Counted from the stretch's first letter, positions 1 to 12,527 are shown. The stretch is 64,000 nt of DNA from Xylogone sp. PMI_703 (GCA_021399445.1 JAJTUQ010000008.1:682001-746000); one strand, 5' to 3'. The notes: generated from the letters alone by a model not told the origin. Translations and numbers: made by a program.

Positions 1-461
1 GAGATCAGCAGAGGTATCACGTGACAAATGCTGATAGACTTTCTACCTGCCTCAGCCACAGTTCCGGCTAGCCACACGCTTGGCACATGATTTACGAAAA
101 GACGTAAAAATTAAGGTAATTATTATCGGAACTTGTAGAGTCATCTTCAGCTAACCAAAAGTCGTTAGCCCACTGAGGAGAAGTATCGTCCACCTTGGCG
201 ATTATGCATGAACGAGAGTGCCAGCCTGCGGCTCACACGAAGCCTTCGTACTGCCAGTAGAGAGTCACGTGGTCATGATTCACACGTTGGATATACGCAA
301 ATAGTGTTATTGGTTAAAGTAGTTGTGATTAGTGATAGGACTTGCCATCGACAAAAGAAAAACAGGGAATCTAGGTTAATGCGCCTCCTAGGTGGCATGT
401 CATGTCCTCTAAAATAGAAGAAACACTACTTTCACCATACCTGTCACATAATTTTTTTGGA
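1..461. other. Helitron 3' flank, no gene
   Basis: I see no supported gene here. The stretch lies beyond the last Helitron-associated gene (minus strand), so it should contain the Helitron 3' end, which would appear on the plus strand as YYAG next to a short hairpin. Several weak hairpins are visible (for example around 190-250), but none is convincing enough to call the terminus. Confidence 0.4.
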
Positions 462-1401
462 TCACCCCCTTCTCTTACGTGGAGTGATTGGGTCTCTCCC
501 TTGACTCGGAAATCCAGAAACACATGGTTGTAACTTCCACAATTTAAGTAATCTGAAGGTTGGCCCGGATCTGTTATTAAAATTGTAACTTCCAAGCCAT
601 GCCTGAACTGCGACTTTGTCACCTGCAGTAAAAGCGGAGGCTGGTAAGGCTGGTCCATCATCAGTGTCAGTAGTAGAAGTACCGTCAAATCCATCAGGGA
701 ATGGGTCGCCGCTCTCGAAGGAATCTGACAAGAGCTCTGACTCAGGAATCTTGATCCTTAAAGGATTATTGACTGCATACCCTTCCCCACGATGGGACAG
801 CAGGTCCTTCAAAATGTCCAGCGTCGACTCTTCTACTAGTAGTTGCAGAGAGAATTCTGGTTTTTCTGGACTAAAATGGTTCTCCGCAACTTTTAAGTTG
901 AGAAAAGCGCCGAGCTCTCCTACAAGGATCATGCCAAACTTTACATGTGGGTGTTCATCAGTATATTTTTCCTCAGGGTCGTCGTATGATAGCCACTTCA
1001 TTGTTGTCCCTGGTATAAGGTCCCAACTGAGTGGAGGGATCAGATCTGCAAGGTTTTCCACAAAGATCTCTTGGTCGCGGAAGTATTTGATATTCGGCAC
1101 CCGACTTAGAGTCGATTGAGGAGGAGGGGTGGATGGCCTCTCCTGTTCTTTGTGGGATGGGGAAGGACCCTGAGGTGAGAGCGCACTTGTAGTACTAGGG
1201 CTCAATGTCTAGATAGTCGATCTCAGCGTGATAGATGGAGGTCACAGCAGACCTCTTACTACGAGGTAGCAAAGTCTTCAACGAACAACGTACCAAGTCT
1301 GTGTAGCTAGCCTCCTTTCCTAATTGTATATCAGGGTCTTCAGCCTCCTCGGAGCTTTCTCTAGCCCTCTTTCCTCGTCTGTCTCGTGTAATTATAGGCA
1401 T
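462..1401 (-). CDS. Putative OB-fold/SSB-like Helitron accessory protein
   Basis: Proposed two-exon gene, complement(462..1208, 1294..1401), 284 aa, with an 85-bp intron (donor GTACGT, acceptor CTAG) that joins in phase 0; the start is the ATG at 1401. The N-terminal 60 aa are basic, then Ser/Pro-rich and probably disordered. The middle (about residues 65-165) alternates short beta-like segments (GMILVGELGAFLNLKV). After an acidic Ser/Thr/Asp linker comes a C-terminal GDKVAVQAWLGSYNF...GPTFRLLKLWKL strand pattern that resembles the closing strands of phage or viral single-strand-binding OB folds. The gene lies 278 bp downstream of the helicase gene in the same orientation, as plant Helitrons carry RPA-like genes. 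The OB-fold call is inference from pattern alone. The protein could instead be an unrelated passenger. Confidence 0.5.
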
Positions 1402-1678
1402 TTTCAAGGAGTTATAATCGGGGTATAGTCGTGACTCTTTGAGAAGCAACGTAAAAGATCAAAAGCAAATTTGAGGGCTTTGCTGTCCTTCACTGGTAAA
1501 ATAGAAAAGGATTTTAAAGTAGTGGAGGAAAGGAAGGATGGTAAGATTATTGAGGGAATAAAATCCTTTTTACCCCTCTTTTTGTGTTTGCTTTTTTGGG
1601 GGTTTGCTTTTTCCTATGGTTTTTGTGAAGTCAGGTAACGTGTGACCTTACTCTAAAAAGCAGATACGGTACGGGATA

Positions 1679-4600
1679 TTAAGAAGTCCACAATCGCAGT
1701 GTGTCTTGTTCGATATTCTCTAGACGCAACATTTCAATTTGGAGGTCCTTGTGAGGAGAAGCTTGGAGATCAGCAAGTGTAATTGGTTCTCGTAACCACA
1801 CTCCAGAGAGTGATCTCAATCTTCCTAGTTGGACATTTATCGAGGTCCATTTGTTGTGTTCACTAAGACCACGCTGAGCGGAAAATGTCAAATCGACAAT
1901 GAGGTTGTTAAATGTAGAACCTTGGCATTTGTAATCTGTGATTGCAAACCCCAGGGTTACTGGAACTTGATGCCTACGGAATGGTAGATTTGACATTTCA
2001 GAGATCTCTCCCGTCATTTCAATGGGTAAGATTGGGACGAGTGTCTTAGGGAGGTTAGAGAATGAGAGATTGTGCTCGTGAGTAGGGCGTACGAGAATGC
2101 ACAGAAGCGGGGAAGTGCATAAGACGTATAGGTCGTCCAGCTCTATCCATGTAGCTTAAAAGGGTCAACACGGAATAGATAAACGGAAATAGATACGTAC
2201 GTTGCACGTTTGTATCTAAAATTGCTCTTTCTGCAGTTGCAGTCATACCATTAACTAAACCTGAGCTGGTCCTTGTATTTTGTAAGAGCATAACTGGCAT
2301 CCCTTTGGTAAAAGCAAGGAAACCAGGCCCTTTGAGTTTGCCTGCTTCCCCTACTCGGAACATCATCCTGACAAGAAGAGCTTGATCAATTGCAGCTACT
2401 TTTGGCGGATCATGCCGACCCGGGAACAGATATATTTTTTGGGCATTCTTTTTGGCAAAGATTTCGAGTTGCGTGAGGTTCACATCTTCCCGAAGTTGAT
2501 TGATCCGGATTACAGCCCGATCTGGTGGAACTTCTCCTCTTGCTACTCTTGCAGCCACGGTCTGGGAATTTAAGACGGCCACATCTTCCTCTGTCAGAGT
2601 TGCAGAGCGTGCTCTTTCCAACATGCCTTGGAATAGAAGATCTTCTGCTTGACGCATCTGTTCTGTAAGAAGAACGACCTTATTAAATTGGTTCCAAATT
2701 GATTTTCCCGCTTGAAGCACTGGATTATGGGAGGTATCCTGCCTCCAAATCGCATGAGCTGCGACAGGGGTAAATTGATTGAAGTCCCCCAAAAATATAA
2801 CGATGGGAAGGCCGCCAAAGACAGTTGATCCCTCTCTGTTTGGATCCCATATGGCATTGCAGCGGTCGTCCACTTGAACAATGGTCTCAAGCCCGGTCAT
2901 GCTAATCTCATCGACGATAAAGAACTTTTTGGGAGCAAGCCTCAACTTTGTCGCGGGGCGTACGGGTTGGTTCCCACATAAAGCAAGAGCCGAGTGGTAA
3001 GTTGAGCCACCAATGTTTGCTGCTGCAGCCCCAGTTGAAGCTGTTAAGAGAACGTCTTCCTGTCTCTCGAGAATGGAGAGGCCAAAAAGAAAAGCTTTAA
3101 TCAAATAAGTCTTTCCGACACCACCGACACCCCCAATGTAAAGGAGGAATTGTTCTTTGACAGTATTGATTGGAATGGGATGTAGAATCCGGTCGAATAA
3201 AGCTCGGATCACAAGCGTCTGCTTGCTGTTAAGTTGGTACTGGCACTTGATCAGAGAAACGACAGAGTCTGTAGTAGGGGTAACATGAAACATAGCTCGG
3301 AGAGTGGATAGCGAGGCCGTGGCAAGAGGTAAGAGGTCGAGAGACGGGACTAGGGAGGCTGATTGATCAGCATTTGAAAGCGACGGCATACCATTGCAGG
3401 TTTCGGCTTCGGCTTCTGAGTACGACTGAAGTTCTTTGCCCCAAGCCTTAACCATTGCACTTTCACAGAAATGCGTACTAGTGTTGAATGGATCGAGCAA
3501 CACCCGTAACCTATTAGTGCCGTGGTTTACATCGCCACGGACATCTAGAGCTGCCTGGAGCAGATGGTGTTGTGTAGGAAGCAGCGTAGCAAAATCGAGA
3601 TCAATGTTAACGTCTTCCTCATCGTTGTAAGTATTGTGATCTGTAGTTTCTAGATAGTCGTTAAATTCGATGCCTCGCTCCTTCCGATCTTTGTCAGCAG
3701 CTTCTTTACTCCGTCGTAAGAGTAGAACGTTCTGAGATAAGTGCACTAGATATAAGGGCAGAGATTTTACAACTAGGTCCCAGATGTAAGTGTTCTTATG
3801 TTCACAGGCTCTAAGATCCTGGAGTTGGTCTTCTCGAAAATCCAAAGGCAGTTTATTCCAAGGATAGAATAACCCGAGTAAAGTCTCATCAATCTCATCC
3901 TGAGTCCTAGATGTACCAGAAGGAACATTATTATCGTTATCTCGATATCGTGTAAAGCTCCCGCACAGAGAAGGTGTCGCTAGACTTTCTCTAGAATTGA
4001 CCGACACTTGCACATGAGTCGTGTGCTGTGGGTGTGTATTTTCGAACATGAAGCACATACTACGACCTGCTGCAGCTGCAAAGGTCTGGACGAAGATTTG
4101 AGAAGCGTATTCGTAGAAGCAAAGGCCTGCTAGTCTCAGTCCCCGCTTTCTGTAGTTCTCATATAAAGAAGGACGGCGGCTTTCCGAGTCAAATTCAGTG
4201 TACTGTTCAGCCTCTGTTGCGGTAATATCAGGATTGGAATCGCCCAATAATGCAGCAAGTGCGGTTTGGAAAGCGCCCTTCACCCAGTAAAAGTTAATGG
4301 TAACAGATCGGCCTCCTTGTGGCATGTAGAACGAAGGTTGGTTAAGAAGGAAATGGGCAACCGCAGGCGCTCCAACCTCTGTATCTCTTGTAAACCTGTG
4401 ATATGCCTTCAGCGCAAACTTAGCCATATCCAGAGGCTTAGGGACTGGCAACCCAACATCTGCAGCTGCTTCGGCCTCAGCCACTTCTTGAGCTTTCTTT
4501 AGAACAGCAGCGGCAAGTACAAGTTGGCCACGATCCGTTTGAGACTTTGTAATATAGTTGGTCGTGTAGTAGATGAAAGCAAGGATCTTATGCACAGAGG

Positions 4601-7600
4601 GCGTAAAATTGATGTCGTGGTTGCACCTGATTGCAGAAGAGATGACAGGGTTGTACTTATTCACGAACTGATGATTTCTCTGCATTCGAATAAAACCTTC
4701 GGCGGTCACAACCGACTCCGAGACTAGCGGTTTTGGAAACAAGAATCGACAGATCTGTAGAAGAGCTCGTTGCGATTTCGGCTGCTGAACCGGTGGTGTC
4801 GGCTGGATGCTAATAAGCTTACTTTGCTCATTTTCTTTCTGCTGAGTCTCAAGGCGAGCTTTCATGTCCTTCCTTTGATATTTGGTGCATGTATGAGAGT
4901 GGACATGCATTTGGACCTTAGCAGCAACATTGTTAGAGTCGATGTCAAGGGCATTCTTAAAAGCCTCCGGGGTCATATTGTCTGGCATGTTGAAGGCAGC
5001 TGAACCAGGAGGTTCGCTTGCGGCAAATCGCTGACCGAAAGTAAGATCAACTGTCTCTTTAACTATTGATTGTATGTAGGTGATAACACGATCTCTAAAT
5101 TGGATGTCAGAAACTAGCCTCTGAGATAAGTTTGCAGCACCAAAATTCCCAGACAGCCAGGCAAAACCATGTAGGTGCAGCATCATCCGGGTCGTCGACT
5201 CTACTACTCCAAAATAGGAAGAGACAGTACCAAAGATCCCTGCTTCTCCGGAAAGACACTTGAAGAAGCAGTCAAAGAAGGCAGTAATAATAGTGTGAAA
5301 GTACTGAGCTACCAGACTTGGGTTCTTCAGAGTTAACTTAAGCAAGCGTGACTTAACCCCTGCATTGTCTAGCGCAACATCTTCCCCAGCCAACTTCACC
5401 ACAAAGATATTCCCTATATCGTGAGGATTAAGCGTAAACCAGATAAGTGGAATTCCTAAACGTCCAATTTTTCCGAAAATAAGATTTCGCAATCTAATCT
5501 TTTCTCCATAGGATTCTGGATTGAAGGATGAAATGATCCTCATGTTATTGATTAAGGTATGGATCACTGGGTTCGATATCTTGACCTTGTTTTGAAATTG
5601 AGCAGCAGCAGCATGTAGCTCATCCCCAGTTAACCTTGCAAGATCTGCGTTAGCGGCGGTCCAGTAACCCTTTTTAACCTGGAGATAGTTGCCAAGACAT
5701 GCTTGTCGGATGAGAATTAGATCGTAAAGATAAAACATGAAATTATGGTGTTGGGAAAATCTGCGATGTTAGTGACTCTATATAAGATTGAAAAGGTATT
5801 ACAAACAAATGGGAGTGATGCAACATAGCGTATTTAGCAAATTCTTGAAGCGACACTTTTTGAGGTCGATTTCCATGTATGTCACCTAGGTGTCCCCCAA
5901 CGCCATATGGAAACAAAGTTGGGAAAGCACCAGTAAAGTACGCTGGATCAGTGAAGGAGTCAAGGACTGGTAGGCCTGGCACACTCTTATAAGAGATGTG
6001 TGGATTGACGGGATCAAGTGGAGACTCTAGACTAGAGCTTGCACTGTCTCCCTCAGACATGCCGTGTACAGCCTCAGAATCTCTACTCTCGAGAACTGCT
6101 TGAAGACTAGCTAGCAGGGCAGAAGTATCCTGTGGATCCTGGCCGTGGAAGTCGGAAAAGAACGACCTGCTGACAATCGTGCCCGGCTCCGGATCCTCCA
6201 CCTCTGCATCAAGCTCATTTTCAAACAAGCCATCCTGCAGAGAAGTTGCATAACCCTCCCGCTCATCTTTGTTAGTAGAAGCTGGGTCAGTTTGCAAAGC
6301 AAGGAATGCATCTCGAATCTCCTGGGGGATATGATCCTGAGGCCAGGATTCTAATACCTCATAGTCGATCGTTACTGACTTATACACAGGGTTATTAGCA
6401 CAGAGCCACAATAAGGCCTGCAAAACCTTATCCTTGTTAACTGAGCAGAAGCGAGCAAGGTTCTCCTCTGACGGTGGAGTCTCTTGCTCCCAACTCACCG
6501 TAATGGTAGTGTAATCTTGTAGTCTCTTGATAGGCAAGATTGAAAGGATGTTGCTCGGATCCTGCTTTACGGCAACGTAGTGGCCCGGTGCACCCCTGTA
6601 GCTGATACCCTTCTGTGCACCAGAGGTAAGTTTCAGGAAAGCACCAATAACATGCGCACGAGCAATAAACCGTTCTTCGACAGTATTGAGGTCTCTCAAA
6701 GCAGCGGGATAATCTTGGCAGAATAACCGGTTCACAAAGTTTCCAGCCGACAAGGGCGGGATCTTGTTATTTGCAATGCAATAGTTGCAAGTCAGACACA
6801 CAGATAGTCGACTGTCAGTAACCGAGCAAGAGTCCGGACTAGTTTGAGAAACTTGTAGATAGTGTAGCAGATTCTTGTCTTGGAGAGAAATGGAAAGAGC
6901 ATGATCTTCCTGGAATAACCCCCCACAGATCCCACAAGGTAGTCGTTTAGAAGCATGTGCAATTGCTCTTTGGTAGTCTCTCATACAAGACATCTGGTTA
7001 CTTGGTTTAATTTCCTCTGGGAATGTTGACGAAACATTCCCCATATATTCAAATTCTTGTTTAAGAAAAGACGGGATCTCGTTATCAAAGTCGAGGTTTA
7101 ACCGTCGAGGCTTTCTCGTGCTACAAATTAATTATCATCAGGATTCCTAGATCTAGGTCAGCACCCCTACCTCGATCGTCCACTATCTAATCGCCCTAAC
7201 TCCGTAGCCTGCCGAGTATCCGCCGGACGCTTGGAGCGGCCTGTAGCTCTCATATCAGCTTCGTCCCGTAGTACATTATCCCCACGAAGTTTCGTAGCAC
7301 GGGCTTCATCTCGTAAACGCCAGGTTTCCTGAGTGTGCTGGACAATTGCAAGACTATTAAGTCTCGACCTCTCCCCACGCTCAGCTTCTTGTTGTTCTTT
7401 TACTCTTCGCACCTCAGCTCGCTGACGCTGTCGGTCTGCCGCTCGGGTCTTTTCTTTTAGGTCTCGCTGTTCATTCTTTTCCCTTTGGAGCGTTAACTCT
7501 TTATCCCTCCGGAGCTCAACCGCAGCTAATTTCTCTGCCTGTCGCTGAGCAGCATCATCAAGCCAACGCTGGCGTGCTTGACGGTCTAGCTCTCGAATCC

Positions 7601-7802
7601 CCTCTTTATAATTTAATACGTCATCCTTCTCTCTTTGGAGTTCTAGTTCTGCCCTATGTTGATTTGCACTTTGCCGCATCTGTTCTAGGTCCTGAACCTT
7701 CTCCCTCTGAAGTTCAATAGCAGCTCTCCTCTGCTCACTTGCAAGGTGCCACTCAGCATTATCTAGACTAGGCAGCCCTTGGGAGCCATCTGCTTGAGAC
7801 AT
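1679..7802 (-). CDS. Helitron Rep/PIF1-type helicase, 1,993 aa
   Basis: Four exons, complement(1679..2154, 2201..5760, 5807..7120, 7171..7802), are separated by introns of 46, 46 and 50 bp. All junction phases agree, and a CTAAC branch site precedes the acceptor of the intron at 5761-5806. Layout: a charged Arg/Gln/Glu-rich coiled-coil N-terminus (1-210); a Cys-rich region with CGICG and CLTCNYC (about 245-310), continuing as DUF6570-like sequence; a Helitron_like_N Rep domain with HUH motif HLH (about 844-846) and a tyrosine pair in YYTTNY (about 1047); then a PIF1/RecD helicase with Walker A GGVGGVGKT (about 1528), Walker B VDEIS (about 1597), GDFNQF, and motif VI-like ITDYKCQGSTF near the C-terminus. 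No stop or frameshift is seen, and the length suits a full Helitron transposase. The function is nicking, strand transfer and unwinding in rolling-circle transposition. The ATG at 7802 is the first in frame. Confidence 0.93.
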
Positions 7803-8456
7803 AGGAGGCGTAAGGAGCGATGGAGGAGGTAATAAGGCACCATTTCGTATAACACAGTAAGATCAGAAGAGTCACGTGCGTAAAGTATGAGATATACCCT
7901 ATCGTTCTGAAAATTTTCCAGAAATTCGAGTAGCTTCATTTGGACTAGCGCAAAAATTTTGCCCTGAAGAAGTGGTCGGTAGGCTTTTTTTAGTTCCTTC
8001 TCCTCTTAGCAAGCTAAGAAGTACGAAGGCAAATGCATGGCGTAACAGCCATAAGACTAATGACAATCTTCAACAAGGGTAACAAGGCCCTAAAGCTCAG
8101 ATAAGACCGTTTTATAAGTACTAGGAGTGATACGGGCTTGATGTTGAAGCTGGGGCGAAGGGACTCTGTTCTGGTATAAAAGGAGACTCTCCGTTAATTA
8201 GTCGCGATGACGACGATGCGACCGTAAATTTTCTGAGGAATAAGGTTCAGAGTGTTTGGGAGAAGCGAGGGAACACTGTTTATACAATGATACGGTAGAC
8301 ATCGATGTGTGCATAGACTTTGAAATATTTGAAGTCAATGTACCCCTCAAAGTGTCCGGCACGGTGGGGTGTCCGGGACACAGGGACGGACGTTATCTAG
8401 AGAAAGTCTCGCAAGGATTTAGGTAAGATAGGATCCCCAAACTAAAACGGACCAAT
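7803..8456. other. Helitron 5' flank, no gene
   Basis: No gene is supported. This should contain the Helitron promoter and its 5'-TC terminus (minus strand), which I could not place. Confidence 0.4.
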
Positions 8457-8935
8457 AGCAGTGGCCTGAATGGCGGGCGGTCATATAAGCTCGAAGAACG
8501 TTTCAATGAGCTCGATGAATCTTTCTGGGCCCAGAAGCTAGAGATAGAGCATCTCAAAAAAATGCTCCACGGGTGGACGAGCAGGGAGAAAGATCAGACG
8601 CCGGAACACACACGCAGTTCCACATATCTCATACAGAATGCAGTTCCATTATCCAATGACGAGCTTGATCTTGTGTCAGCGGAAGATCCATAGCCAGATC
8701 CACCACCATACTCTAGACGTCATAGCACCTACCAGTGCGAGACGTATAGTGCGAATGGTATTTTGGGTGGACTCCACCATGGAAATCAGCAATTAAATGG
8801 CATGAACAGCCAATCAAGAAAGAACTTTCCGATCTGGAATCTGACGACACTCGGAGTAACAGAGGTAATTTGTCTAGCCGGCATGCTTCAAAGAGCTCAA
8901 TTGCATCTTCGCATTTTTGCACATTCCCGTAGTAA
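8457..8935 (+). pseudogene. Decayed coiled-coil-like coding fragment
   Basis: The plus-strand reading from about 8457 gives a charged helical stretch (KLEERFNELDESFWAQKLE) and continues to an in-frame TAG at 8691-8693. It then stays readable (PDPPPYSRRHSTYQ) until about 8830, where a shift of frame restores KELSDLESDDTRSN. The composition resembles the small coiled-coil proteins at 26-36 kb. I see no start codon or splice signals that rescue it, so I read it as a gene relic. It overlaps, on the other strand, a 161-codon open frame (8713-9198) that I do not accept as a gene. Confidence 0.3.
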
Positions 8936-9482
8936 GTGACCGTTTCCATTGGAAAGCTGAGAATATCCATGTCCGTAGAATCAAATGGTGAGCAATGGTG
9001 AGCCAAATAATGCGATGAAGTGTTGAAGCTCAAATGAAGCTCTAGAACGTAAGAACAAGTAGTATAGCCAACTGTTTCTGTGCGTCTATTTTGATTATGA
9101 CTATTTGATAAAGTAGCACATAGGGGCATATGTGAAGATAATAAAGACTGCATCGATACACGAGCTTTAATAGACTTAGAAAAACGGCGTATTTTCAAAA
9201 ATCAGAAGGAAACCGAAACAGTTCCTGGAATTCACATGGTTGTGATGAAAGTTTCATGGGTCGGAGTAGGCCTAGTCATCATTATATTGAATTTGTATTG
9301 TTGCATCTGCCGGGACTCCACTCCCAGCTACAGAGGGAGCAAATCCATGGCTGATTAATAAGCTTATCACAAGTATAGCCCGATTTATAACCATCCTTAA
9401 CGAAGATAAGACGCGGAAATTGAAACTGGACACAGCGTATTCTGTATCTTATATCGAGGTAAGTATAGCCCATTGTTTTTGA

Positions 9483-10275
9483 CTTGTAATTAGGTGTTTC
9501 AAAATAACAGGTAAATTTTCAAATATGTTAGGGTTTATTGTCTAGAGCATCTTTTTCAGTTATCGTTAACTTAGAATACTCAGGATTATGTGATGCCCCA
9601 CAGCATTGGTAAAGCTATGTAAAAGTGCACGATTGTGTGATGATTGGGAAAGTAAAAAATTCACGAAACAAGTTATTTATAACAGGAAAGTGTGATGTAA
9701 ATCAGATTTAGCTAACTAGTGGATGCCAATAACACCGTGCGATACAGTATGGATTCGATTACACTTAACTAATTCTAGTGCAGCCATCCTGGAAAAGACA
9801 ATAATATTAGCTCATATATTGGTGAAAACCTTTTCCTGCCTCAGCTGAGATATGTCCTGGATTTCGGCGTTCATTTTGCTACCCCTGATCAAGCATCAAA
9901 GGCGATATTGACTCATAACGTGGCAGAGTAGTATCATTGTGTTGAAGATCATCACATTGCGAGTTGTGCTGATCAACGTTCGAAACTCGTTTGAAAGACA
10001 TCAACTTTTGTAGAAAACTTTTTCGCCCTTCCCTTCTTGCTAATTTCCGTTCCCTTCTTGCTAGATTCCATTGCAAATAACGCTCTACAGAATCCTTTCC
10101 GACCAAGACGATAATTTGCATCTCAAATAATGTGAACGATGACCTTGATACTGCGGATTACAGACAGAACCCGACAATCCAGCATACAGTTATATGCATA
10201 ATCGCCCCTCTTATAATGGGCACATAAGCAGCCACTACAAGAGATCATTTCCATGCTGGCAATCGTTTCTGCTTC
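9483..10275. repeat. Segmental repeat copy A (pair with 33455-34215)
   Basis: By eye this stretch aligns over most of its length with 33455-34215 in the same orientation. The best-conserved part is 9850-10240 against 33825-34185, including a shared tract around TTCATTTTGCTACCCC and another around GATCATCACATTGCGAG. Copy B lacks roughly 50 bp present here (about 10106-10155). The two are diverged paralogous segments containing a small minus-strand gene remnant. Confidence 0.75.
9879..10121 (-). pseudogene. Small charged protein remnant, repeat copy A
   Basis: An 80-codon frame begins at the ATG at 10121 and contains a duplicated basic unit (LARRERKLARREGRK) followed by NSQCDDLQHNDTTLPRYESISPLMLD. 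At its 3' end the frame closes with TAG at LDQG, whereas copy B at 33.8 kb reads on (LDRGSKMNAEIQD), because copy A has one extra base there. Copy B in turn lacks the start region. Each copy is damaged at a different place, so the ancestor was longer. No function is recognised. Confidence 0.45.
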
Positions 10276-10494
10276 ATGCATATGGACTGATATTATTCAG
10301 ATAGCTAAGTCGTGATCCTTTCCCTATTAGGCAATATGATCACTTTAAAAATACCATAAGTTAGAAAAAAGTCAATTGATGAGTTAGTTTACTAAAATTA
10401 AATTCGATACATATTCGCGTGAAAATCACTTATGATCTTATTAATCCAAAACATGTAGCTCACCCGTACACAATACAGTACATCCCCTAACATA

Positions 10495-11529
10495 ACGTAT
10501 TTCCCGGTCTTTCCGATCACCTCCCCACCAAACCATCAACTCTACTAACACTTCCATATTTAAATAATTATTACTCAACCACAACACGTCGCAATGCCTA
10601 AAAAGCCACTTCCAGACCAAGAAGGAGGGGTCCTACTTGCTCTAAACGCGATTAAAACTGATCAAATCACGTCTATACGACTAGCAGCGCGTACTTTCAA
10701 TGTGCCTTATAGTACACTACGTGATCGCATTCAGGGCCATCATGAAGTGGGAACCACTTACAACAAATGCTTTAGGATGACTCAATTAGAGGAGGAATCA
10801 CTTGAAAAGTGGATAATCTCTATGGGGAAACGAGGCTTGCCCCCCAGACCTGCAGATGTACGATCTATGGCTAATGTGCTGATTACTGAGCGTGGTGAAC
10901 CTACTCCTTCTTTAGTAGGCAAAAACTGGTTCAATGACTTTCTAAGACGTCATCCTTCTTTACGGACGAAATACATCCGCAAATATGCTTACACCCGAGC
11001 CAAATGCGAAGATCCTAAAGTCATATAAGAGTAGTTTCAAACTGTGGTTGATATAAAGGCTCAATATGGAATCGCGGATGAGGATGTCTATAATTTCGAC
11101 GAGACAGGATTTACTATGGGAGCTATTGCTACTACTAAAATAGTTACCACTTCTGATTTGCTTGGAAAGCCTAGATACCTAGAAGGAGATAATCGGGAGT
11201 GGTTAACAGTTATAGAAACTGTTAATGCTTGTGGAAGGATTTTGCCACCTTTGATTATATTTAAAGGAAAATATAAACTCCAAGGATGGCTAGATGACTT
11301 GCCAAAAGGCTGGCGAATTGAAATGAGTAAAAACGGGTGGTCAACCAATGAATTGGGACTGAATTGGCTTCAGGAAACGTTTAATCCATTCAGTAAACCA
11401 TATACTAAAGGCCAATATCGGATGTTTATCCTTGATGGTCATGGAAGTCATGTAACGCCTGAATTCGATCGATATTGTATTCGCGCAATTCGAATTTACT
11501 TTTCAATGATTAGTAGTTGCCAGCGATAG
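10495..11529 (+). mobile_element. Pogo/Fot1-type transposon, 5' half, inactivated
   Basis: A likely terminus (ACGTATTTCCCGGTC, next to TA) sits at 10495. It is followed about 100 bp later by a transposase start at 10594 (MPKKPLPDQ). The reading has a psq-type HTH (about residues 10-50), a CENP-B/Tc5 HTH (65-125, ending FLRRHPSLRTKY), two in-frame stops (TAA 11026-11028 and TAG 11032-11034), then a DDE catalytic core with YNFDETGF and FILDGHGSH. Homology ends near 11520, before the third acidic residue. Both stops could be C-to-T or G-to-A changes of CAA and TGG. The missing 3' half resembles the fragment at 16655-17943. Confidence 0.88.
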
Positions 11530-12527
11530 AATTTGTTACGTACAAGGTCAATTAAGAACGTAAGTAGCAATGGCCTTACTTGTGAGAGAAATTCCAGCCC
11601 ACGTTTCAGCTATGTCCCTGAATCGTCCTGGACAACTCGCAAGATGACACCGCCTGATGTACGGATGGTCTTGTTTACCGTCCTATGTATCCGGCCGACC
11701 TCCAGGCCTCCACGCCCCTGCCAGTCAACACGAAGAGGTGGAATCAGGTATTAAAGATATGTGTATATGTAGAACAAAAGGCATATCACTCCATAGAGCA
11801 AACTACCCGCGGGACTAAAAAGGAGAATGTATGGCACAGATGAGGTTCGAGATTTCTGGCTGCAGGTTTCCTTCTGCCAAAGACTTCTCTTATGCTGCTA
11901 ACATCGCGACTAGTTATCCCCATCCTACGATCGTCGTTCTGGGTCTAGATCGGGCATCAGGCGCAAGAGATAACCGTGTTGGAGAGGCTACCGATGAAGG
12001 TCTTCAGCGTAATCAATGGAGAACCGTCACGCTAGTATCATCCAGCCGTTCATGCGACCGGTTGGATATACGCCCATGGCTAACACTCCTGTGTCTAACA
12101 CTCCTTTTAATGACGCCCACCAAATTGCTTGGAGTGTACGATTGAAAGACTTGTAGTTACCATACGAGTGTTAGTACGAGTCTCGAGATAGTTTTAATGT
12201 TCAAATGTAGCTAGCTATCAGAATACTAACAGATCTGGTAATGTGATGATTTGCAGCCTATGCATACGGGAATCCCCAATCGGCAGGCAATCACTGGTTC
12301 TATGGACATAACAATGACAATATGCCATCTCCTATTTCTATTGCCACTCTGCTGGATCCTACATCATATTGCCACTACAAACCCCAAATTCTCTCACAAA
12401 ACCGTTCTCCTAGGACTCTAGAGGGTCTTCGGGAATTGTTGGAAGCCCGGTGACTTCCCAATGGGTCCCCTTCAGTATTAAACTCATCAAATAACCCCAC
12501 ATTGCTAATACTGATGAATCAGACACA
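11530..12527. other. No gene seen
   Basis: The open frames here (for example 11831-12145) show no recognisable motif, splice pattern or homology. The sequence abuts the breakpoint of the pogo 5' half and the 3' end of the expansin-like gene. Confidence 0.4.

Larger units (their letters stand above)
462..7802 (-). mobile_element. Autonomous-looking Helitron (two genes)
   Basis: The span runs from the start codon of the Rep/helicase gene to the stop of the downstream gene; the true ends lie outside it and were not located. Seen: an uninterrupted Rep/helicase after splicing, with HUH, paired-tyrosine and PIF1-type helicase motifs, and a second gene in the same orientation. Known: Helitrons move by rolling-circle replication, have 5'-TC and CTRR-3' ends, insert between A and T and make no target duplication. 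Inferred: because every exon is open and every intron has good signals, this copy is recent and possibly still active. Confidence 0.85.

Noticed and set aside
1..461. Candidate Helitron 3' hairpins (around 190-250)
   Set aside because: Stems of only 3-5 bp and no convincing YYAG next to them; the end stays unplaced.
616..1119. 167-codon plus-strand frame opposite the Helitron accessory gene
   Set aside because: Ser-rich mirror of the minus-strand coding sequence; no independent motif or splice signal.
8713..9198. 161-codon minus-strand frame
   Set aside because: Composition is irregular, no family is recognised, and the opposite strand reads as a decayed helical protein over the same bases.
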